A stretch of 64,000 bases of DNA from an uncultured Chthonomonas sp. GTDB lineage: Bacteria; Armatimonadota; Chthonomonadetes; Chthonomonadales; Chthonomonadaceae. The notes under the pieces are model-generated. The model did not search any database and was not told the DNA's origin. It saw only the letters and a program-made list of their open reading frames with translations. This document shows, in pieces, positions 35,166 through 46,524 of the stretch; the stretch's first letter is position 1, and each line of letters begins with the position of its first letter. The stretch covers positions 1 to 64,000 of the forward strand of contig CAIONQ010000021.1 in the NCBI GenBank assembly GCA_903859705.1, read 5' to 3'. The translations under genes and the position numbers were made by a program.

Positions 35166-35798
35166 TTACTCAAGCACATGATTCCGCTGCGGCGATGATA
35201 AATCCGTAACTTCTCCTTCTTCATACCGAACGATTACTACCGGGTTTAGGCGGGAGCGGGTTAATAAACCGAACAGTAGAAACTGCCCTGTTGGGCACAG
35301 ATCCGGTATAGGGCTACTCACAGCATCACACTTGACCCTAAAGAACAACGGTGTCTTACCCGGTACAAACTTGCCGATTACACGTGCTGTACCGGAGGCC
35401 GATCTGGGATCTGGATAATCAGCACAGAAACAATTGCGATTGTCCAGCAACCCACGCCGCGTGTAATATGCCGTAAACCGCATACTGTAAAGATTCTGCT
35501 GGTTCTCTGGTAGTAAGTACTGGCGGCATGCATTCAGAATGCCAGGAATATCACTGTCTTCCATGTACTTCACAGAAACACCTGGTCCCAGTGCGCCACA
35601 GAACTCTTCGGGTAAATCCAGAAGCTCGCAGCAGGCGCCGTTTGGTGAAATGAGCATTCGGCCAATTTCGTTGCTGTGCTCTATCCCCTCGCCCAGACGC
35701 TCCCGAACAAAATCGATACTCATCTGGTAGTGCTTCTGGTGCTCTGCTCTCAGCATAGAGAGCTGTAATTTTTCAGGTGGTCCAAATGGTTCGTCCAT
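35166..35798 (-). CDS. Unknown protein, soluble, about 210 residues
   Basis: I do not recognise this family. The protein is soluble with no signal sequence or membrane segment. It begins MDEPFGPPEKLQLSMLRAEHQK, has a mid-section rich in Cys (GACCELLDLPEEFCGALG, NACRQYL, NRNCFCADYP) and a C-terminal beta-rich part (FFRVKCDAVSSPIPDLCPTGQFLLFGLL). The cysteines are not arranged as CxxC pairs, so a metal site is not obvious. GGGAGG is seven bases upstream of the ATG. It follows sucC beyond a terminator and precedes the ECF sigma gene, both on the same strand. Confidence 0.7.
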   Translation of the reverse strand: MDEPFGPPEKLQLSMLRAEHQKHYQMSIDFVRERLGEGIEHSNEIGRMLISPNGACCELLDLPEEFCGALGPGVSVKYMEDSDIPGILNACRQYLLPENQQNLYSMRFTAYYTRRGLLDNRNCFCADYPDPRSASGTARVIGKFVPGKTPLFFRVKCDAVSSPIPDLCPTGQFLLFGLLTRSRLNPVVIVRYEEGEVTDLSSPQRNHVLE

Positions 35799-35843
35799 AC
35801 TGCCTCCCGAGTTATTTCTTTATTGCGTTAGCTGGAGCAGATG

Positions 35844-35891
35844 ATAAAACAGCGCCGAATTTGTGCTCTTGGCGAGAACAAACCCGGCGCT
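35844..35891 (-). terminator. Terminator after sucC
   Basis: On the minus strand AGCGCCGGGTTTGTTCTC pairs with GAGCACAAATTCGGCGCT (35891-35851, small internal mismatches) and GTTTTATC follows. Confidence 0.75.
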
Positions 35892-35920
35892 GCAATATTG
35901 TGCCTGTTAAGCGGCCCTTA

Positions 35921-37081
35921 TTACGCGGCCCCGTTTACAAGGGTTACGATCTTCGCAGCAGCTTCCTGCATTGTACCGGCCGGGATAAGGCTGGACTGAG
36001 CGAGAATGGCTGCGCCCTCTTCGGCACGAGTGCCGGCAAGCCGAACTACAATTGGCACGGTAATAGTAAGCTGTTCGGAAGCAGAAATAACTCCCTTTGC
36101 CACCTCATCACAGCGCGTGATGCCACCGAAGATGTTTATAAGCACACCCTTCACATTTGTGTCTGAGAGCACAATGCTCAAACACTCACGCACACGGTCT
36201 GCCTGTGCACCGCCACCCACATCAAGAAAGTCTGCCGGGTTGCCGCCTGCACGCTTAACCTCGTCCATAGTAGTCATGGTAAGGCCAGCACCATTGCAGA
36301 TGATGCCGATATCGCCACCGAGGCGAACATAAGCGATATCCTGCTTGTGAGCCCGTGCCTCAATCTCATCGTCTTCATTCTCTTCTGCATACTCGGCAAA
36401 TTCCGGATGTCGGAAGAGCGCACTGTCATCAATCTGGAATTTGGCATCCGCTGCAAGTACTCTGCCATCGGCAGTTACTGCCAGCGGGTTGATTTCCGCA
36501 AGGCAACCATCCGAAGCAACATACGCATTGTAAAGCTGGCGAAGGAACACTACTGCCTTGTTGACTACAGAAGCATCAAGTTTAGCATCGTAGCAAACCT
36601 GGCGAAGTGCGTAATCTCTCAGCCCCTCAATGGGATCAACTGGCAGCCGAGCAATCGCATCCGGATCCTCTTCGGCCACTGCTTCGATATCCATACCGCC
36701 CTTTGCGCTTACGATAAGCACATCGCGCTGGCTATCTCTATCTGGGACGATACCGAGGTAGTACTCCTTAACAATCTCAATCGGCTCTTCAACAAGAACC
36801 GTTTCCACAATGAGACCATCCGGCACCTGATGCGTCTTGAGCAACATGCCAAGAATCTCGCCAGAGATTTTCTCGGCTTCTTCCGGCGACTTTGCGACTT
36901 TGATACCGCCAGCCTTGCCACGCCCACCAGAGTGCACCTGTGCTTTAATTACACCGCTGCCGCCAAGCGCCTCTACAGCGGCGCGAGCCTCTGCAGGCGT
37001 CTTTGCTATTCCTGCGTTGCGCGGTACCGCAACGCCATACTGAGCCAGCAGCTGTTTTGCCTGGTACTCATGGATTTTCAC
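35921..37081 (-). CDS. sucC: Succinyl-CoA ligase (ADP/GDP-forming) beta subunit
   Basis: A 386-residue ATP-grasp enzyme subunit that binds nucleotide and succinate in the TCA-cycle step making succinate and ATP or GTP. Landmarks are KIHEYQAKQLLAQYGVAVPRN, VKAQVHSGGRGKAGGIK (read here as IKAQVHSGGRGKAGGIK), the nucleotide-site LAEINPLAVTADGRVLAADAK, and GGAQADRVRE...NIFGGITRCDEVA. The GTG start at 37081 is preferred to the TTG at 37108: AAGGAG lies eight bases before it and homologues begin KIHEYQ. The alpha subunit gene sucD, normally next, is absent; a terminator follows. Confidence 0.94.
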   Translation of the reverse strand: MKIHEYQAKQLLAQYGVAVPRNAGIAKTPAEARAAVEALGGSGVIKAQVHSGGRGKAGGIKVAKSPEEAEKISGEILGMLLKTHQVPDGLIVETVLVEEPIEIVKEYYLGIVPDRDSQRDVLIVSAKGGMDIEAVAEEDPDAIARLPVDPIEGLRDYALRQVCYDAKLDASVVNKAVVFLRQLYNAYVASDGCLAEINPLAVTADGRVLAADAKFQIDDSALFRHPEFAEYAEENEDDEIEARAHKQDIAYVRLGGDIGIICNGAGLTMTTMDEVKRAGGNPADFLDVGGGAQADRVRECLSIVLSDTNVKGVLINIFGGITRCDEVAKGVISASEQLTITVPIVVRLAGTRAEEGAAILAQSSLIPAGTMQEAAAKIVTLVNGAA

Positions 37082-37494
37082 TATCGAAACTCCTTCAACT
37101 TGGTTCAAAGGTTATGCTTGCTCGCCCGGGCATTCCGAGCAGGACGCAACAAACGGAACTGAAAGCAGAACCCGTGCACATAGTTTACCGCAACTGCCCG
37201 CCACTTCGGCCTGCAATAATGCTGCGTCCAGCTTTTTACCGCACAGATGGTGCCTCTGTGGCACAATAAACGCACGAAACCAGTGCCATAGAATCAGGCA
37301 ATGTGTGCGTGTACGAGCACGCGAGTAACCATGAATCATGCTCTTACCGGCGGATTACCAAACTGTAAATAGTTATTGCCATTAGTTAACTGTTCTAACC
37401 GTTGGTCACATGTTGTTGCAATGGATTCAAGTTGACACTTCGGTACCTACTGTGGTACCATGCCGTTTCGTGTGTAAGGATAGGAGGGCTCTCC
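37082..37494. other. Divergent regulatory gap between sucC and rpoB
   Basis: About 410 bases without a gene. It holds the rpoB promoter and leader on the right. On the left I see no convincing sucC promoter. A CACAGA/TCTGTG inverted repeat (37243-37261) and two GGTACC palindromes (37442-37447, 37454-37459), the second overlapping the rpoB -10 region, are the only other structures. Confidence 0.5.
37432..37461 (+). promoter_or_regulatory. Promoter of rpoBC
   Basis: An exact TTGACA (37432-37437) and TACCAT (37456-37461, four of six) are 18 bases apart. Transcription would start near 37468, about 27 bases before the rpoB ATG. Confidence 0.6.
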
Positions 37495-40400
37495 ATGAAA
37501 GAAATTCAACACGGCGCCAAGCGTACCACCCACATTGTTGACATCCCTAACCTCGTTGAACTTCAGCTCAACTCTTACCGCTGGTTTCTGGAAGAAGGAC
37601 TGCAGGAACTGTTCGACAGTTTCTCACCAATATTTGATTTCACCGGCAACACTTCCATCTCTCTAACAGATTTCACCCTCGGAGAGCCAAAGTACTCTGT
37701 GGAAGAGTGCCGCGACCGCGACATGACCTTCGAATCGCCCATCAAGGCGAAGGTGCTTCTTCACCAGGCCAACAAGGAAGAGATTGAGAGCGAGGTTTAT
37801 CTTGGCGATCTGCCACTGATGACCGACAAGGGTACCTTCATTGTAAACGGCGCAGAGCGTGTTGTTGTCAGCCAGCTGGCGCGATCCCCCGGTGTTTACT
37901 TTAAGGATAACCTGGACTTTTCCGGACGAGTGCTGTTCTACGCCACTATCATCCCTCAGGAAGGTGCCTGGGTAGATGTTGAAACCGATGCCAACAACCT
38001 GGTAACGGTGAGAATTGGCCAAACACGCAAGTTCCCGCTAACCACGTTGCTACGTGCTCTGGATTGTTTCGATCAGGCGCTGCCGCCGCTCGAAATGACA
38101 ATTCACGATGTACTGGAGCGATTCTGGGTTTATAAGAACGTAGAATCCCCGGCGGAGCCGGGCAAACTTGCTCAGGTGTTTGTTGAGAAAGATTTCTTCC
38201 TTGCACTTCGGTTTGCAGAAGATATCGTTTTCAAGAAAACCGGCGAAGTTGTGGCCACACGAGATAGCCATGCAAGCGAAGAGGTTCTGCGGGCTCTCGC
38301 CGAGAAGATCGGTTCCAACCATCAGGTTAAGCTCTACACTCGAACAGCTACCCATGAGGACATCCTCAATCTGTTCTCTACCCGTGTTGAGCTGATAAAT
38401 GCAACCGCTGAGCAGCTGCTACACCGCCGCCCGGTTAACGATATTGTTGATGACAAAGGCAAGCTCCTGGTTAAGGGCTTCCATCTCATCAACGATAAGA
38501 CCACGGCCAATGCAATTGCAAAGTTGAAGCTGCCGTCCATCGAAGTTCTCAACGTTAACAAATACGTTGAGTCCACAGTTGCACACGATACCGCTGTGGA
38601 TGCCGACTCGGCGCTCCTGAGCATTTACAAGCAGATACGCCCGGGCGATCCGGCTACCGCCGATTCCGCACGGAATCTTGTTCAAAGCATATTCTACGAT
38701 CCTCGCCGTTACGATATGGCGAAGGTTGGCCGATATAAAATGAACAAGAAGCTGGGCTCTAACTTACCTCTTGCGGCCCGTACCCTTACCAAGGAAGATC
38801 TTGTAAGCATCCTGCGATACATCATCAACCTGAATGCAGGGGAAGGTAAAGATCAGGCCGGCAACACAGTGAACGTTGTATCTACCGACGACATCGACCA
38901 CCTTGAAAACAAGCGTGTGCGTAGCGTTGGTGAGCTGCTTTCTTCACAGTTGCGCATGGGCTTCCTCCGAATGGAGAAGGTTGCCAAAGAGCGAATGACC
39001 AGCCTGGATAATGACAACATTATTCCGCAGGTTATTTTAAGTGTTAAGCCGATTTCGGCAAGCATTAAAAGCTTCTTCGGCTCCTCACAGCTCAGCCAGT
39101 TTATGGATCAGACAAACCCACTTGCAGAATTAACTGCCAAACGTAGGTTGTCTGCCCTTGGCCCGGGCGGTCTCTCTCGCCAGAGCGCTAAGCTTGAAGT
39201 TCGCGACGTTCACGAAAGTCATTACGGTCGTATCTGCCCCATCGAAACCCCTGAAGGTCCAAACATCGGACTTATTGGTTCGATGGCAGTTTACGCACGT
39301 ATCGATGTTTACGGATTCCTGGAAACTCCTTACCGTAGGGTTAAGGATGGACTGGTATCTGATCACATCGACTGGATGACGGCAGACATCGATCATAAGT
39401 ACTACATTGCACCGGCAAACCTCAAACTGGACGAAACAAACCGGTTTGCGGATACCGAGGTGCAGGTTCGCCACGAAGGTTCCTACCCCATCGTGAAGCC
39501 AACCAAAGTGCAGTACATGGATATCGCCCCGGTTCAGCTGATCTCTATTGCTACCGCGATGATCCCGTTCATCGAGAACGATGAAGCAACCCGCGCCCTT
39601 ATGGGCGCTAACATGCAACGACAATCGGTACCAACGCTTCGGCCAGACGCACCGCTTGTTAAAACTGGAATGGAGCGCCGAACCGCGCGAGACTCCGGTG
39701 CTGTTATCGTTGCTCGCCGTTCTGGCATCGTAACGAGAGTCACCGCAGAGCAGGTAGATGTCACCACGCCGGAAGGCCGCGTAGATAGCTACCGTCTGAT
39801 AAATCTGCTTCGGTCAAATAACTCCACCTGTATTACGCAGCGCCCAATTGTTAACAAATGGCAGCGCGTGCGACAGGGCCAGGTGCTTACGGATGGGCCA
39901 TGTACGGATCAGGGCGAGCTTGCGCTCGGCCAAAACGTGCTGGTTGCCTTTATGCCCTGGGGCGGATATAACTACGAAGACGCCATCCTGCTTTCTGAGC
40001 GGCTGGTTAAGGATGATGTATTTACATCTATCCACATCGAAGAGTTTGACAAAGAAGCCCGAGATACCAAGCTCGGCCCAGAAGAGATCACACGAGACAT
40101 CCCAAATGTCGGCGAAGATATGCTGAAGGACCTGGATGAAGATGGCATCATCCGCATCGGCGCAGAAGTACGCCCAGAAGATATTCTGGTGGGAGAAGTT
40201 GCGCCCAAGGGTCAGGGTGAACTTACTGCAGAAGAGCGCCTTATCATCGCCATCTTCGGTAAGAAGGCAGAGGAAACCCGAGACGTTTCGCTGCGCGTTC
40301 CACACGGAAACGGTGGCCGCGTCGTGGATGTTAAGGTGTTCAGCCGCTTTAAGTACCAGGGATCACGCGATAAGCGAATCTACAACTTCTGTAAGCGACC

Positions 40401-41670
40401 AGATACTAGCGCTCGCGATAGTGAATATGGTGAGCTGCTGCGCCTTCCTGCCGACGAATTGAACGCCGGTGTAAACATGCTCGTTCGCGTCTACATTGCG
40501 CAGAAGCGAAAGATCATGGAAGGCGACAAGATGGCCGGACGCCACGGAAACAAGGGCGTCATTTCTAAGATCCTGCCTGCGGAAGATATGCCGTTCCTCC
40601 CGGATGGAACACCGGTTGATATCGTACTCAACCCACTTGGCGTACCTTCCCGAATGAACATCGGGCAGATTCTGGAAACCCACCTTGGATATGTTGGCCG
40701 CCACCTTAACTGTACTTTTGTCAACCCGGCCTTTGAAGGATCTACCGAGAAGGAAATAGTTGGCGAAATGCAGCGCCTTGGCGAGCATTTCCGACAGCGA
40801 GTGCTGGAGAACTATGTAAACAGCGAGCTCGAAATGGGCATGAAATTCGCTGCGGATGCTACTCCGGAAGCTATGCTCGCTGAGATTGCCGCAGAGCTCG
40901 ACACATACGATGGTGCTCGCCTCGAAGAGGTAGCGCGAATTGTGGCTGCTCCACCGGCAATTTCACCGGTTGTTCGCGAGCTAGAAGCTGGCTCAGGAGA
41001 TGGTGGTGATCTTACTCCTTCTGGCTCCGCCGAAGAAGTGATCCCAGAGGTTCTTCCTGGTTACGACCGCAGCCAACTCGTTGATAAGATCAAGATCAAT
41101 GCCTGGGCACGATCTGGTTACAATCCCGATACCGGCAAAACCGTTATCCGCGATGGTCTTACGGGCGAAACGTTCAATATGCCGGTTACCGTTGGTGTAA
41201 TCTACATGCTGAAACTTGCTCACCTGGTAGACGACAAGATCCATGCACGCTCCACTGGCCCCTACTCGCTGGTTACCCAGCAGCCACTCGGTGGTAAGGC
41301 CCAGTTCGGAGGACAGAGGTTTGGAGAGATGGAAGTGTGGGCGCTGGAAGCTTATGGCGCAGCGTATATGCTTCAGGAAATCCTCACCATTAAGTCCGAC
41401 GACGTGCTTGGCCGCGTAAAAACCTATGAGAGCATCGTCAAGGGCGATAACATCCTTGAACCGGGTGTACCAGAGTCGTTCAAAATCCTTGTGAACGAAC
41501 TTCAGAGCCTTGGCCTGAAGGTAACAGTTCTCGATGAACAGGATAAAGAGATCGACCTGCGTGACAGGGACGACGACATCGATCCGAATGAGGACCCTGT
41601 AAAGGCGGCAGCACGTAGACGACAGCGTTCTATGCGGCTTGAACCGGAAGACACCAGCAAGGTCATTTAG
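37495..41670 (+). CDS. rpoB: RNA polymerase beta subunit
   Basis: A 1391-residue beta subunit, somewhat longer than the 1100-1350 usual range. The ATG at 37495 has AGGAGGG eight bases upstream and gives the family start ([24 protein letters not shown]). Conserved regions include the rifampicin-pocket segment [22 protein letters not shown]...ALGPGGLS, the [13 protein letters not shown] loop, the [15 protein letters not shown] catalytic-centre segment and the C-terminal [27 protein letters not shown]. The tail is acidic, then basic. The rifampicin residues appear wild-type (FMDQ...HKRR position reads [10 protein letters not shown], so the usual His is Thr). rpoC follows after 25 bases. Confidence 0.97.
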   Translation: MKEIQHGAKRTTHIVDIPNLVELQLNSYRWFLEEGLQELFDSFSPIFDFTGNTSISLTDFTLGEPKYSVEECRDRDMTFESPIKAKVLLHQANKEEIESEVYLGDLPLMTDKGTFIVNGAERVVVSQLARSPGVYFKDNLDFSGRVLFYATIIPQEGAWVDVETDANNLVTVRIGQTRKFPLTTLLRALDCFDQALPPLEMTIHDVLERFWVYKNVESPAEPGKLAQVFVEKDFFLALRFAEDIVFKKTGEVVATRDSHASEEVLRALAEKIGSNHQVKLYTRTATHEDILNLFSTRVELINATAEQLLHRRPVNDIVDDKGKLLVKGFHLINDKTTANAIAKLKLPSIEVLNVNKYVESTVAHDTAVDADSALLSIYKQIRPGDPATADSARNLVQSIFYDPRRYDMAKVGRYKMNKKLGSNLPLAARTLTKEDLVSILRYIINLNAGEGKDQAGNTVNVVSTDDIDHLENKRVRSVGELLSSQLRMGFLRMEKVAKERMTSLDNDNIIPQVILSVKPISASIKSFFGSSQLSQFMDQTNPLAELTAKRRLSALGPGGLSRQSAKLEVRDVHESHYGRICPIETPEGPNIGLIGSMAVYARIDVYGFLETPYRRVKDGLVSDHIDWMTADIDHKYYIAPANLKLDETNRFADTEVQVRHEGSYPIVKPTKVQYMDIAPVQLISIATAMIPFIENDEATRALMGANMQRQSVPTLRPDAPLVKTGMERRTARDSGAVIVARRSGIVTRVTAEQVDVTTPEGRVDSYRLINLLRSNNSTCITQRPIVNKWQRVRQGQVLTDGPCTDQGELALGQNVLVAFMPWGGYNYEDAILLSERLVKDDVFTSIHIEEFDKEARDTKLGPEEITRDIPNVGEDMLKDLDEDGIIRIGAEVRPEDILVGEVAPKGQGELTAEERLIIAIFGKKAEETRDVSLRVPHGNGGRVVDVKVFSRFKYQGSRDKRIYNFCKRPDTSARDSEYGELLRLPADELNAGVNMLVRVYIAQKRKIMEGDKMAGRHGNKGVISKILPAEDMPFLPDGTPVDIVLNPLGVPSRMNIGQILETHLGYVGRHLNCTFVNPAFEGSTEKEIVGEMQRLGEHFRQRVLENYVNSELEMGMKFAADATPEAMLAEIAAELDTYDGARLEEVARIVAAPPAISPVVRELEAGSGDGGDLTPSGSAEEVIPEVLPGYDRSQLVDKIKINAWARSGYNPDTGKTVIRDGLTGETFNMPVTVGVIYMLKLAHLVDDKIHARSTGPYSLVTQQPLGGKAQFGGQRFGEMEVWALEAYGAAYMLQEILTIKSDDVLGRVKTYESIVKGDNILEPGVPESFKILVNELQSLGLKVTVLDEQDKEIDLRDRDDDIDPNEDPVKAAARRRQRSMRLEPEDTSKVI

Positions 41671-41695
41671 GCATTACCCGGAGGAAATCAAAGCA

Positions 41696-44600
41696 ATGGC
41701 TGATGCCAGCACTTTCTCTAAAATAAGAATCGGTATCGCGTCTCCTGATGAGATTCGATCGTGGTCTTACGGTGAAGTCAAGAAACCGGAAACCATTAAC
41801 TACCGAACGTTCAAGCCTGAACGTGACGGTCTGTTCTGTGAGCGTATTTTCGGCCCTGTTAAGGACTGGGAATGCCACTGCGGACGTTACAAAAAGGTTA
41901 AGTTCAAGGGAATCATTTGCGAGCGCTGTGGCGTTGAAGTCACACGCAGCAAAGTTCGCCGCGAGCGCATGGGCCACATCGAGCTCGCTGCGCCCGTGTG
42001 CCACATCTGGTACCTCAAGGGAGTTCCAAGCCCGCTGGCGCTGATTCTTGATATCAGCCCGCGGCCCCTGGAGAAGGTGCTCTACTTTGCCTCTTATATC
42101 GTAACCTCAGTTGATCGCGGAAAGATCAACAACGAGTTGTCTGATATCCGTTCCGCTGTCCAGGTGGAAACCGAGGATATCCTTCACGATAAAGAAGGCA
42201 TTGCTGATCGCCTAACCCGCGAGTTCAACAAAGAGGTTAAGGATCACCAGGAGCGCGCAGCCGAGGCTGCAGCTCGTGGCGAGAGTGCGGCTGCTGAAAA
42301 GCTCGCCAATCCCACCCCGGTTGCAGCGGGTGATGATGATCTCGATGCAGACGACCTTGAACTGCTGGAAGAAGAAGAAGCAGTTGAGTTCTGGACTGAA
42401 GAGGATATCGAGAAAAAGCGCGGAAATCTCGCCGAGCGAATCAAGCAGGAAGAGAAAGATGCAGTCGAGCGCGTAGAAGAGCTCGCAGCATCCCTCTTGC
42501 TGATGGAGAAGATCGAAAAGCGCCAGCTGATCTCTGAAGATCAGTACCGCGCCATCGAGCGCCTCATCGAGGTTCTTAATCGCCGACTCGGTGCCGATTG
42601 GGATGAAGTTATCAAGGCTGGCCTTGGTGGCGCGGCAGTTAAAGAACTTCTGCTTGAGGTTGACCTCGAGAAGATGTCTCGCGAACTGCGCCACGAAGTT
42701 GCAAACACACAGGGTCCCAAGCGAATTCGCGCCATCAAGCGCCTGGAAATTACAGAAGCATTCCTATCATCTAAGGCTCGCCCAGAGTGGATGATTATGG
42801 ATGCAGTTCCTGTGATTTCTCCCGAACTGCGCCCTATGGTGCAGTTAGATGGCGGCCGATTTGCAACTTCGGATCTTAATGATCTGTATCGCAGAATCAT
42901 CAACCGTAACAACCGTTTGAAGAAGATCACCGAAATTCGGGCACCTGAATCGATCGTGAACCACGAAAAGCGCCTGCTTCAGGAAGCCGTGGATGCGTTG
43001 ATCGATAACGGCCGCCGAACTCGCCCTGTAGTCGGAAGCAATAACCGAGCCCTTAAGTCTCTGTCAGACATGCTCAAGGGTAAAGAAGGCCGCTTCCGAA
43101 AGAACCTTCTCGGTAAGCGCGTAGACTATTCTGGACGATCTGTTATCGTTGTTGGTCCGCACCTTAAACTACACCAGTGCGGTCTGCCCAAAGAGATGGC
43201 TCTGGAACTCTTCAAGCCCTTCGTAATGAAGACACTTGTAGAGAGGCAGTACACCGGCAACATCAAGACTGCCAAGCGCATGATCGATAAAATGCGCCCG
43301 GAAGTCTGGGATGCGCTGGAAGAGGTTATTCGGGAGCATCCAGTGCTTCTGAACCGCGCCCCTACCCTTCACAGGCTTGGAATTCAAGCATTTGAGCCGG
43401 TGCTGGTAGACGGTAAGGCAATTCAGGTTCACCCGCTGGTATGCCATGCATTTAATGCAGACTTCGATGGCGACCAGATGGCTGTGCACGTTCCGCTTTC
43501 GGCTTACGCCCAGGCAGAAGCGCGCATCCTGATGCTCAGCTCGCACAACCTGTTTAGCCCCGCACATGGCGGCCCAATCGTTGCACCAGTTCAGGATATC
43601 GTTCTTGGTTCTTACTACCTTACGATGATCCGAGATCTGCACGGCGATGAGAAACAAAGGCCCTACGTGTTTGGCTCTGCTGAAGAGGCTATGCTGGGAT
43701 ACGATACAGGCTTGCTGGATCTGCATGAGCCGATCAGTGTCCGCCTGCCGTACCGCGCAGACCGAGAGGCTGAGACACAGCGTTACTTCAAGGTTGTTGG
43801 TGATCGATCCGGTGGTTCTGATCCAAATGCGAATGTGCCGGCAAATCACTACACTACCGTTGGCCGCCTGATCTTTAACCAGATCTTGCCAGAACGCCTC
43901 AAGTACACAGACAAGTACCTTCTGAAAACTCTTACCAAAAAGGGAGTTGGCGAGGTAGTTTCGGATGTGTATGAAACGCATGGCAAAGAGTGTTGTATCA
44001 ACTTCCTTGATGAACTTAAGGCCATTGGCTTTAAGTACGCAATGAAGGCTGGTATCACCATCGCAATGACGGATATGGATATCCCCGGTAAGCGCGATGC
44101 CATCATTCACCATGCGGAAGACGCTGTTAAACGAACCAACCAACAGTACAACCGCGGTGTGCTTACACCTGCAGAACGAAAGAGTAAAGTTCTTCAACTC
44201 TGGATCGATGCTGCAGATCAGGTCGCCGATGCCATCATGGGTGGTATCAGCCAGTATAACCCGATCTTTATCATCACCGACTCCGGTGCTCGAGGATCCA
44301 AGAAGCAGCTAACGCAGCTCTCTGGTATGCGCGGACTTATGACGAACCCGTTCGGAGGCCTTATTGAAGACCTTCCGATTAAGTCCAACTTCCATGAAGG
44401 CCTTACAGTTCTTGAATTCTTCGTTTCAACGCACGGTGCAAGAAAAGGCATGGCAGATACTGCGCTGCGAACCGCAGACGCAGGCTACCTTACACGCCGC
44501 CTGGTTGACGTTGCACAGGACGTTATCGTTCGCGATACTGATTGTATCGATGAAGGTATGCCTATCCCCGGGATCGCAGTTCGCGAAATCCTGGAAGGTG

Positions 44601-46435
44601 GAGAAGTCCTTGAGCCGCTCAGCGAGCGACTGAAGGGCCGATACCCCACCGAGGACATCGTGAACCCGCTTACGGGCGAAGTGATTGTGGAGCGCAACAC
44701 GGATATTCTGGACCCATCTGCACGTGAGTTGGACCAGTTCCGAATTGCAATTGACGACATTGTAGTTGTTGTCGCCGGTACAGATAACTCGTGGGTTTCC
44801 ACTGGTGAAGTTCTGCACCGCAAGGGCGATGCAATGACAGTGGCTCAGGCACACGATCTGCTTACGAAAAATGTACGCAGAGCCACTAACTTCCGCCGCG
44901 GCAAGAAGGCCGAAACAATCTACGACATCACGTCGTCGATGCGCGTAACGGTTCGATCCGTGCTTACTTGTGAGCTGCGCCAGGGCGTATGCGCCAAGTG
45001 CTACGGCCGGGATCTTGCAACGGGCCGCCTGGTTGATATTGGCGTCGCAACAGGTATCATCGCCGCTCAGTCGATTGGTGAACCTGGTACTCAGCTTACG
45101 ATGCGTACCTTCCACACAGGAGGTATCGCAGGTAAGTACCTTACCAGCGTTGCAAACGTTAAGCAGAAGAGGCAGATCAACCTTCGAGAACTGCACGACG
45201 ATATCAAGAAGGGTATCGTAAACCTGGAAGAGGCCGAAGGCACCGAACGCGAGCGCGTACGGTCTATCCAGAGTGTGCTCAAAGTTCTTGAAGATCAGGT
45301 TAGTGGACTTCTCCGAGTTGTGGAACTGTTTGAGGCCCGAAAGCCAAAGGGACAGGCCATCGTAACGGAGCATGCCGGCGTGGTTGCAGACATCGAAAAC
45401 AAGGGTCTGCGAAACGTTGTTATCCACACTTACCAGAACCTGAACGAGAACCTGCCGCACTATGGCCTCGGAACCGATGGCGTTTCGGCCGAGGATGTTC
45501 TGGATAACAGCAGTGAGGTCATCGTTAAAGCCGGTGAGGTAATCACCGACCGAGCGCTGCGCAAAATTGCTGCTATGGAGCGCAAGAGCCTGCTGGTCCG
45601 TAAGGTCCACATGGTCCCCTACCGAGGAGATCTTGAAGTTGAATCTGGTCAGGAAGTACATCCTGGCGATCGACTTACAGAAGGTCCTCTGGATCCACAA
45701 AAGGTTCTTGAACTGCAAGGTACCCTTGGCGTACAGGATTACCTGGTTCGCGAAGTACAGAGCGTTTATAAGAGTGTAGGCCAGGACATCAACGACAAGC
45801 ACGTTGAGGTTATCGTTCGCCAAATGCTACGCAAACGCAAGGTTCGCCATCCAGGAGATAGCCGCTTCCTGCCTGGCCAGATTGTAGACAAGTTCGTATT
45901 CGAAGATGAGAACATGCGCGTGTCTCGCCTCGATCCTCCAGGACAGCAGGCAACTGCCGACTGGGTGCTTCTTGGTATTACCGATGCTTCTCTCGCAACC
46001 GAGTCGTTCCTGTCTGCAGCGTCGTTCCAGAAAACCACACGCGTGCTTACAGAAGCTGCCGTTCGTGGAAAGAAGGATGAACTGGTTGGCCTCAAGGAAA
46101 ACGTTATTATTGGCCGTCTGATCCCGGCCGGTACTGGTCTGCCTTCATACCGCAGCCTGGAACTGGCTACCCCGGATGGCGCTCCGCTTATTGTGGAGCC
46201 GCCGCGCCGAGAAGATCAGCATCGGGAGCCGCTGCTTGATGAGGATGAGGACGATATTCCGCTCCTTGGCCGCTCAGCAAGCCGCCCAGATCCCCTGCCA
46301 ATGGATGGTTTCCAGGAGGTAGAGGAAATGACTACCGTTGGAGCAGATGATAACGGCGATACTGATGAGGTAACTCTCAGCATGCACGATATCTTCGCAA
46401 ATCTGGATCTGCCTGGCGATCTCGGCGACGAGTAG
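41696..46435 (+). CDS. rpoC: RNA polymerase beta-prime subunit
   Basis: A 1579-residue catalytic subunit. The ATG at 41696 has GGAGG about 11 bases upstream, after the rpoB stop. The N-terminal zinc site is [20 protein letters not shown] (about residues 60-79). The catalytic [12 protein letters not shown] motif, holding the three Asp that bind magnesium, is near residue 587. The bridge-helix/trigger-loop region is around [20 protein letters not shown] and [22 protein letters not shown], and the second zinc site is [19 protein letters not shown]. An acidic, Gln/Glu-rich insertion ([26 protein letters not shown] region) lies at about residues 205-260. A strong terminator follows. Confidence 0.97.
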   Translation: MADASTFSKIRIGIASPDEIRSWSYGEVKKPETINYRTFKPERDGLFCERIFGPVKDWECHCGRYKKVKFKGIICERCGVEVTRSKVRRERMGHIELAAPVCHIWYLKGVPSPLALILDISPRPLEKVLYFASYIVTSVDRGKINNELSDIRSAVQVETEDILHDKEGIADRLTREFNKEVKDHQERAAEAAARGESAAAEKLANPTPVAAGDDDLDADDLELLEEEEAVEFWTEEDIEKKRGNLAERIKQEEKDAVERVEELAASLLLMEKIEKRQLISEDQYRAIERLIEVLNRRLGADWDEVIKAGLGGAAVKELLLEVDLEKMSRELRHEVANTQGPKRIRAIKRLEITEAFLSSKARPEWMIMDAVPVISPELRPMVQLDGGRFATSDLNDLYRRIINRNNRLKKITEIRAPESIVNHEKRLLQEAVDALIDNGRRTRPVVGSNNRALKSLSDMLKGKEGRFRKNLLGKRVDYSGRSVIVVGPHLKLHQCGLPKEMALELFKPFVMKTLVERQYTGNIKTAKRMIDKMRPEVWDALEEVIREHPVLLNRAPTLHRLGIQAFEPVLVDGKAIQVHPLVCHAFNADFDGDQMAVHVPLSAYAQAEARILMLSSHNLFSPAHGGPIVAPVQDIVLGSYYLTMIRDLHGDEKQRPYVFGSAEEAMLGYDTGLLDLHEPISVRLPYRADREAETQRYFKVVGDRSGGSDPNANVPANHYTTVGRLIFNQILPERLKYTDKYLLKTLTKKGVGEVVSDVYETHGKECCINFLDELKAIGFKYAMKAGITIAMTDMDIPGKRDAIIHHAEDAVKRTNQQYNRGVLTPAERKSKVLQLWIDAADQVADAIMGGISQYNPIFIITDSGARGSKKQLTQLSGMRGLMTNPFGGLIEDLPIKSNFHEGLTVLEFFVSTHGARKGMADTALRTADAGYLTRRLVDVAQDVIVRDTDCIDEGMPIPGIAVREILEGGEVLEPLSERLKGRYPTEDIVNPLTGEVIVERNTDILDPSARELDQFRIAIDDIVVVVAGTDNSWVSTGEVLHRKGDAMTVAQAHDLLTKNVRRATNFRRGKKAETIYDITSSMRVTVRSVLTCELRQGVCAKCYGRDLATGRLVDIGVATGIIAAQSIGEPGTQLTMRTFHTGGIAGKYLTSVANVKQKRQINLRELHDDIKKGIVNLEEAEGTERERVRSIQSVLKVLEDQVSGLLRVVELFEARKPKGQAIVTEHAGVVADIENKGLRNVVIHTYQNLNENLPHYGLGTDGVSAEDVLDNSSEVIVKAGEVITDRALRKIAAMERKSLLVRKVHMVPYRGDLEVESGQEVHPGDRLTEGPLDPQKVLELQGTLGVQDYLVREVQSVYKSVGQDINDKHVEVIVRQMLRKRKVRHPGDSRFLPGQIVDKFVFEDENMRVSRLDPPGQQATADWVLLGITDASLATESFLSAASFQKTTRVLTEAAVRGKKDELVGLKENVIIGRLIPAGTGLPSYRSLELATPDGAPLIVEPPRREDQHREPLLDEDEDDIPLLGRSASRPDPLPMDGFQEVEEMTTVGADDNGDTDEVTLSMHDIFANLDLPGDLGDE

Positions 46436-46457
46436 CTAGCAGATAGCCTCACAATTC

Positions 46458-46494
46458 AAAAGCCCCCGGTTCAACTTGAACCGGGGGCTTTTGT
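46458..46494. terminator. Bidirectional terminator between rpoC and the DUF697 gene
   Basis: A 16-base perfect stem (AAAAGCCCCCGGTTCA at 46458-46473, mirror at 46477-46492) with a three-base loop. A-run and T-run flanks serve both convergent genes. Confidence 0.92.
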
Positions 46495-46524
46495 ACATTT
46501 ATTTGCTAGCACAGTGCAGGGTAT

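Noticed and set aside
43169-44197. A 342-residue minus-strand frame opposite rpoC
   Set aside because: It is fully inside the coding sequence of a universal gene and has no family features.
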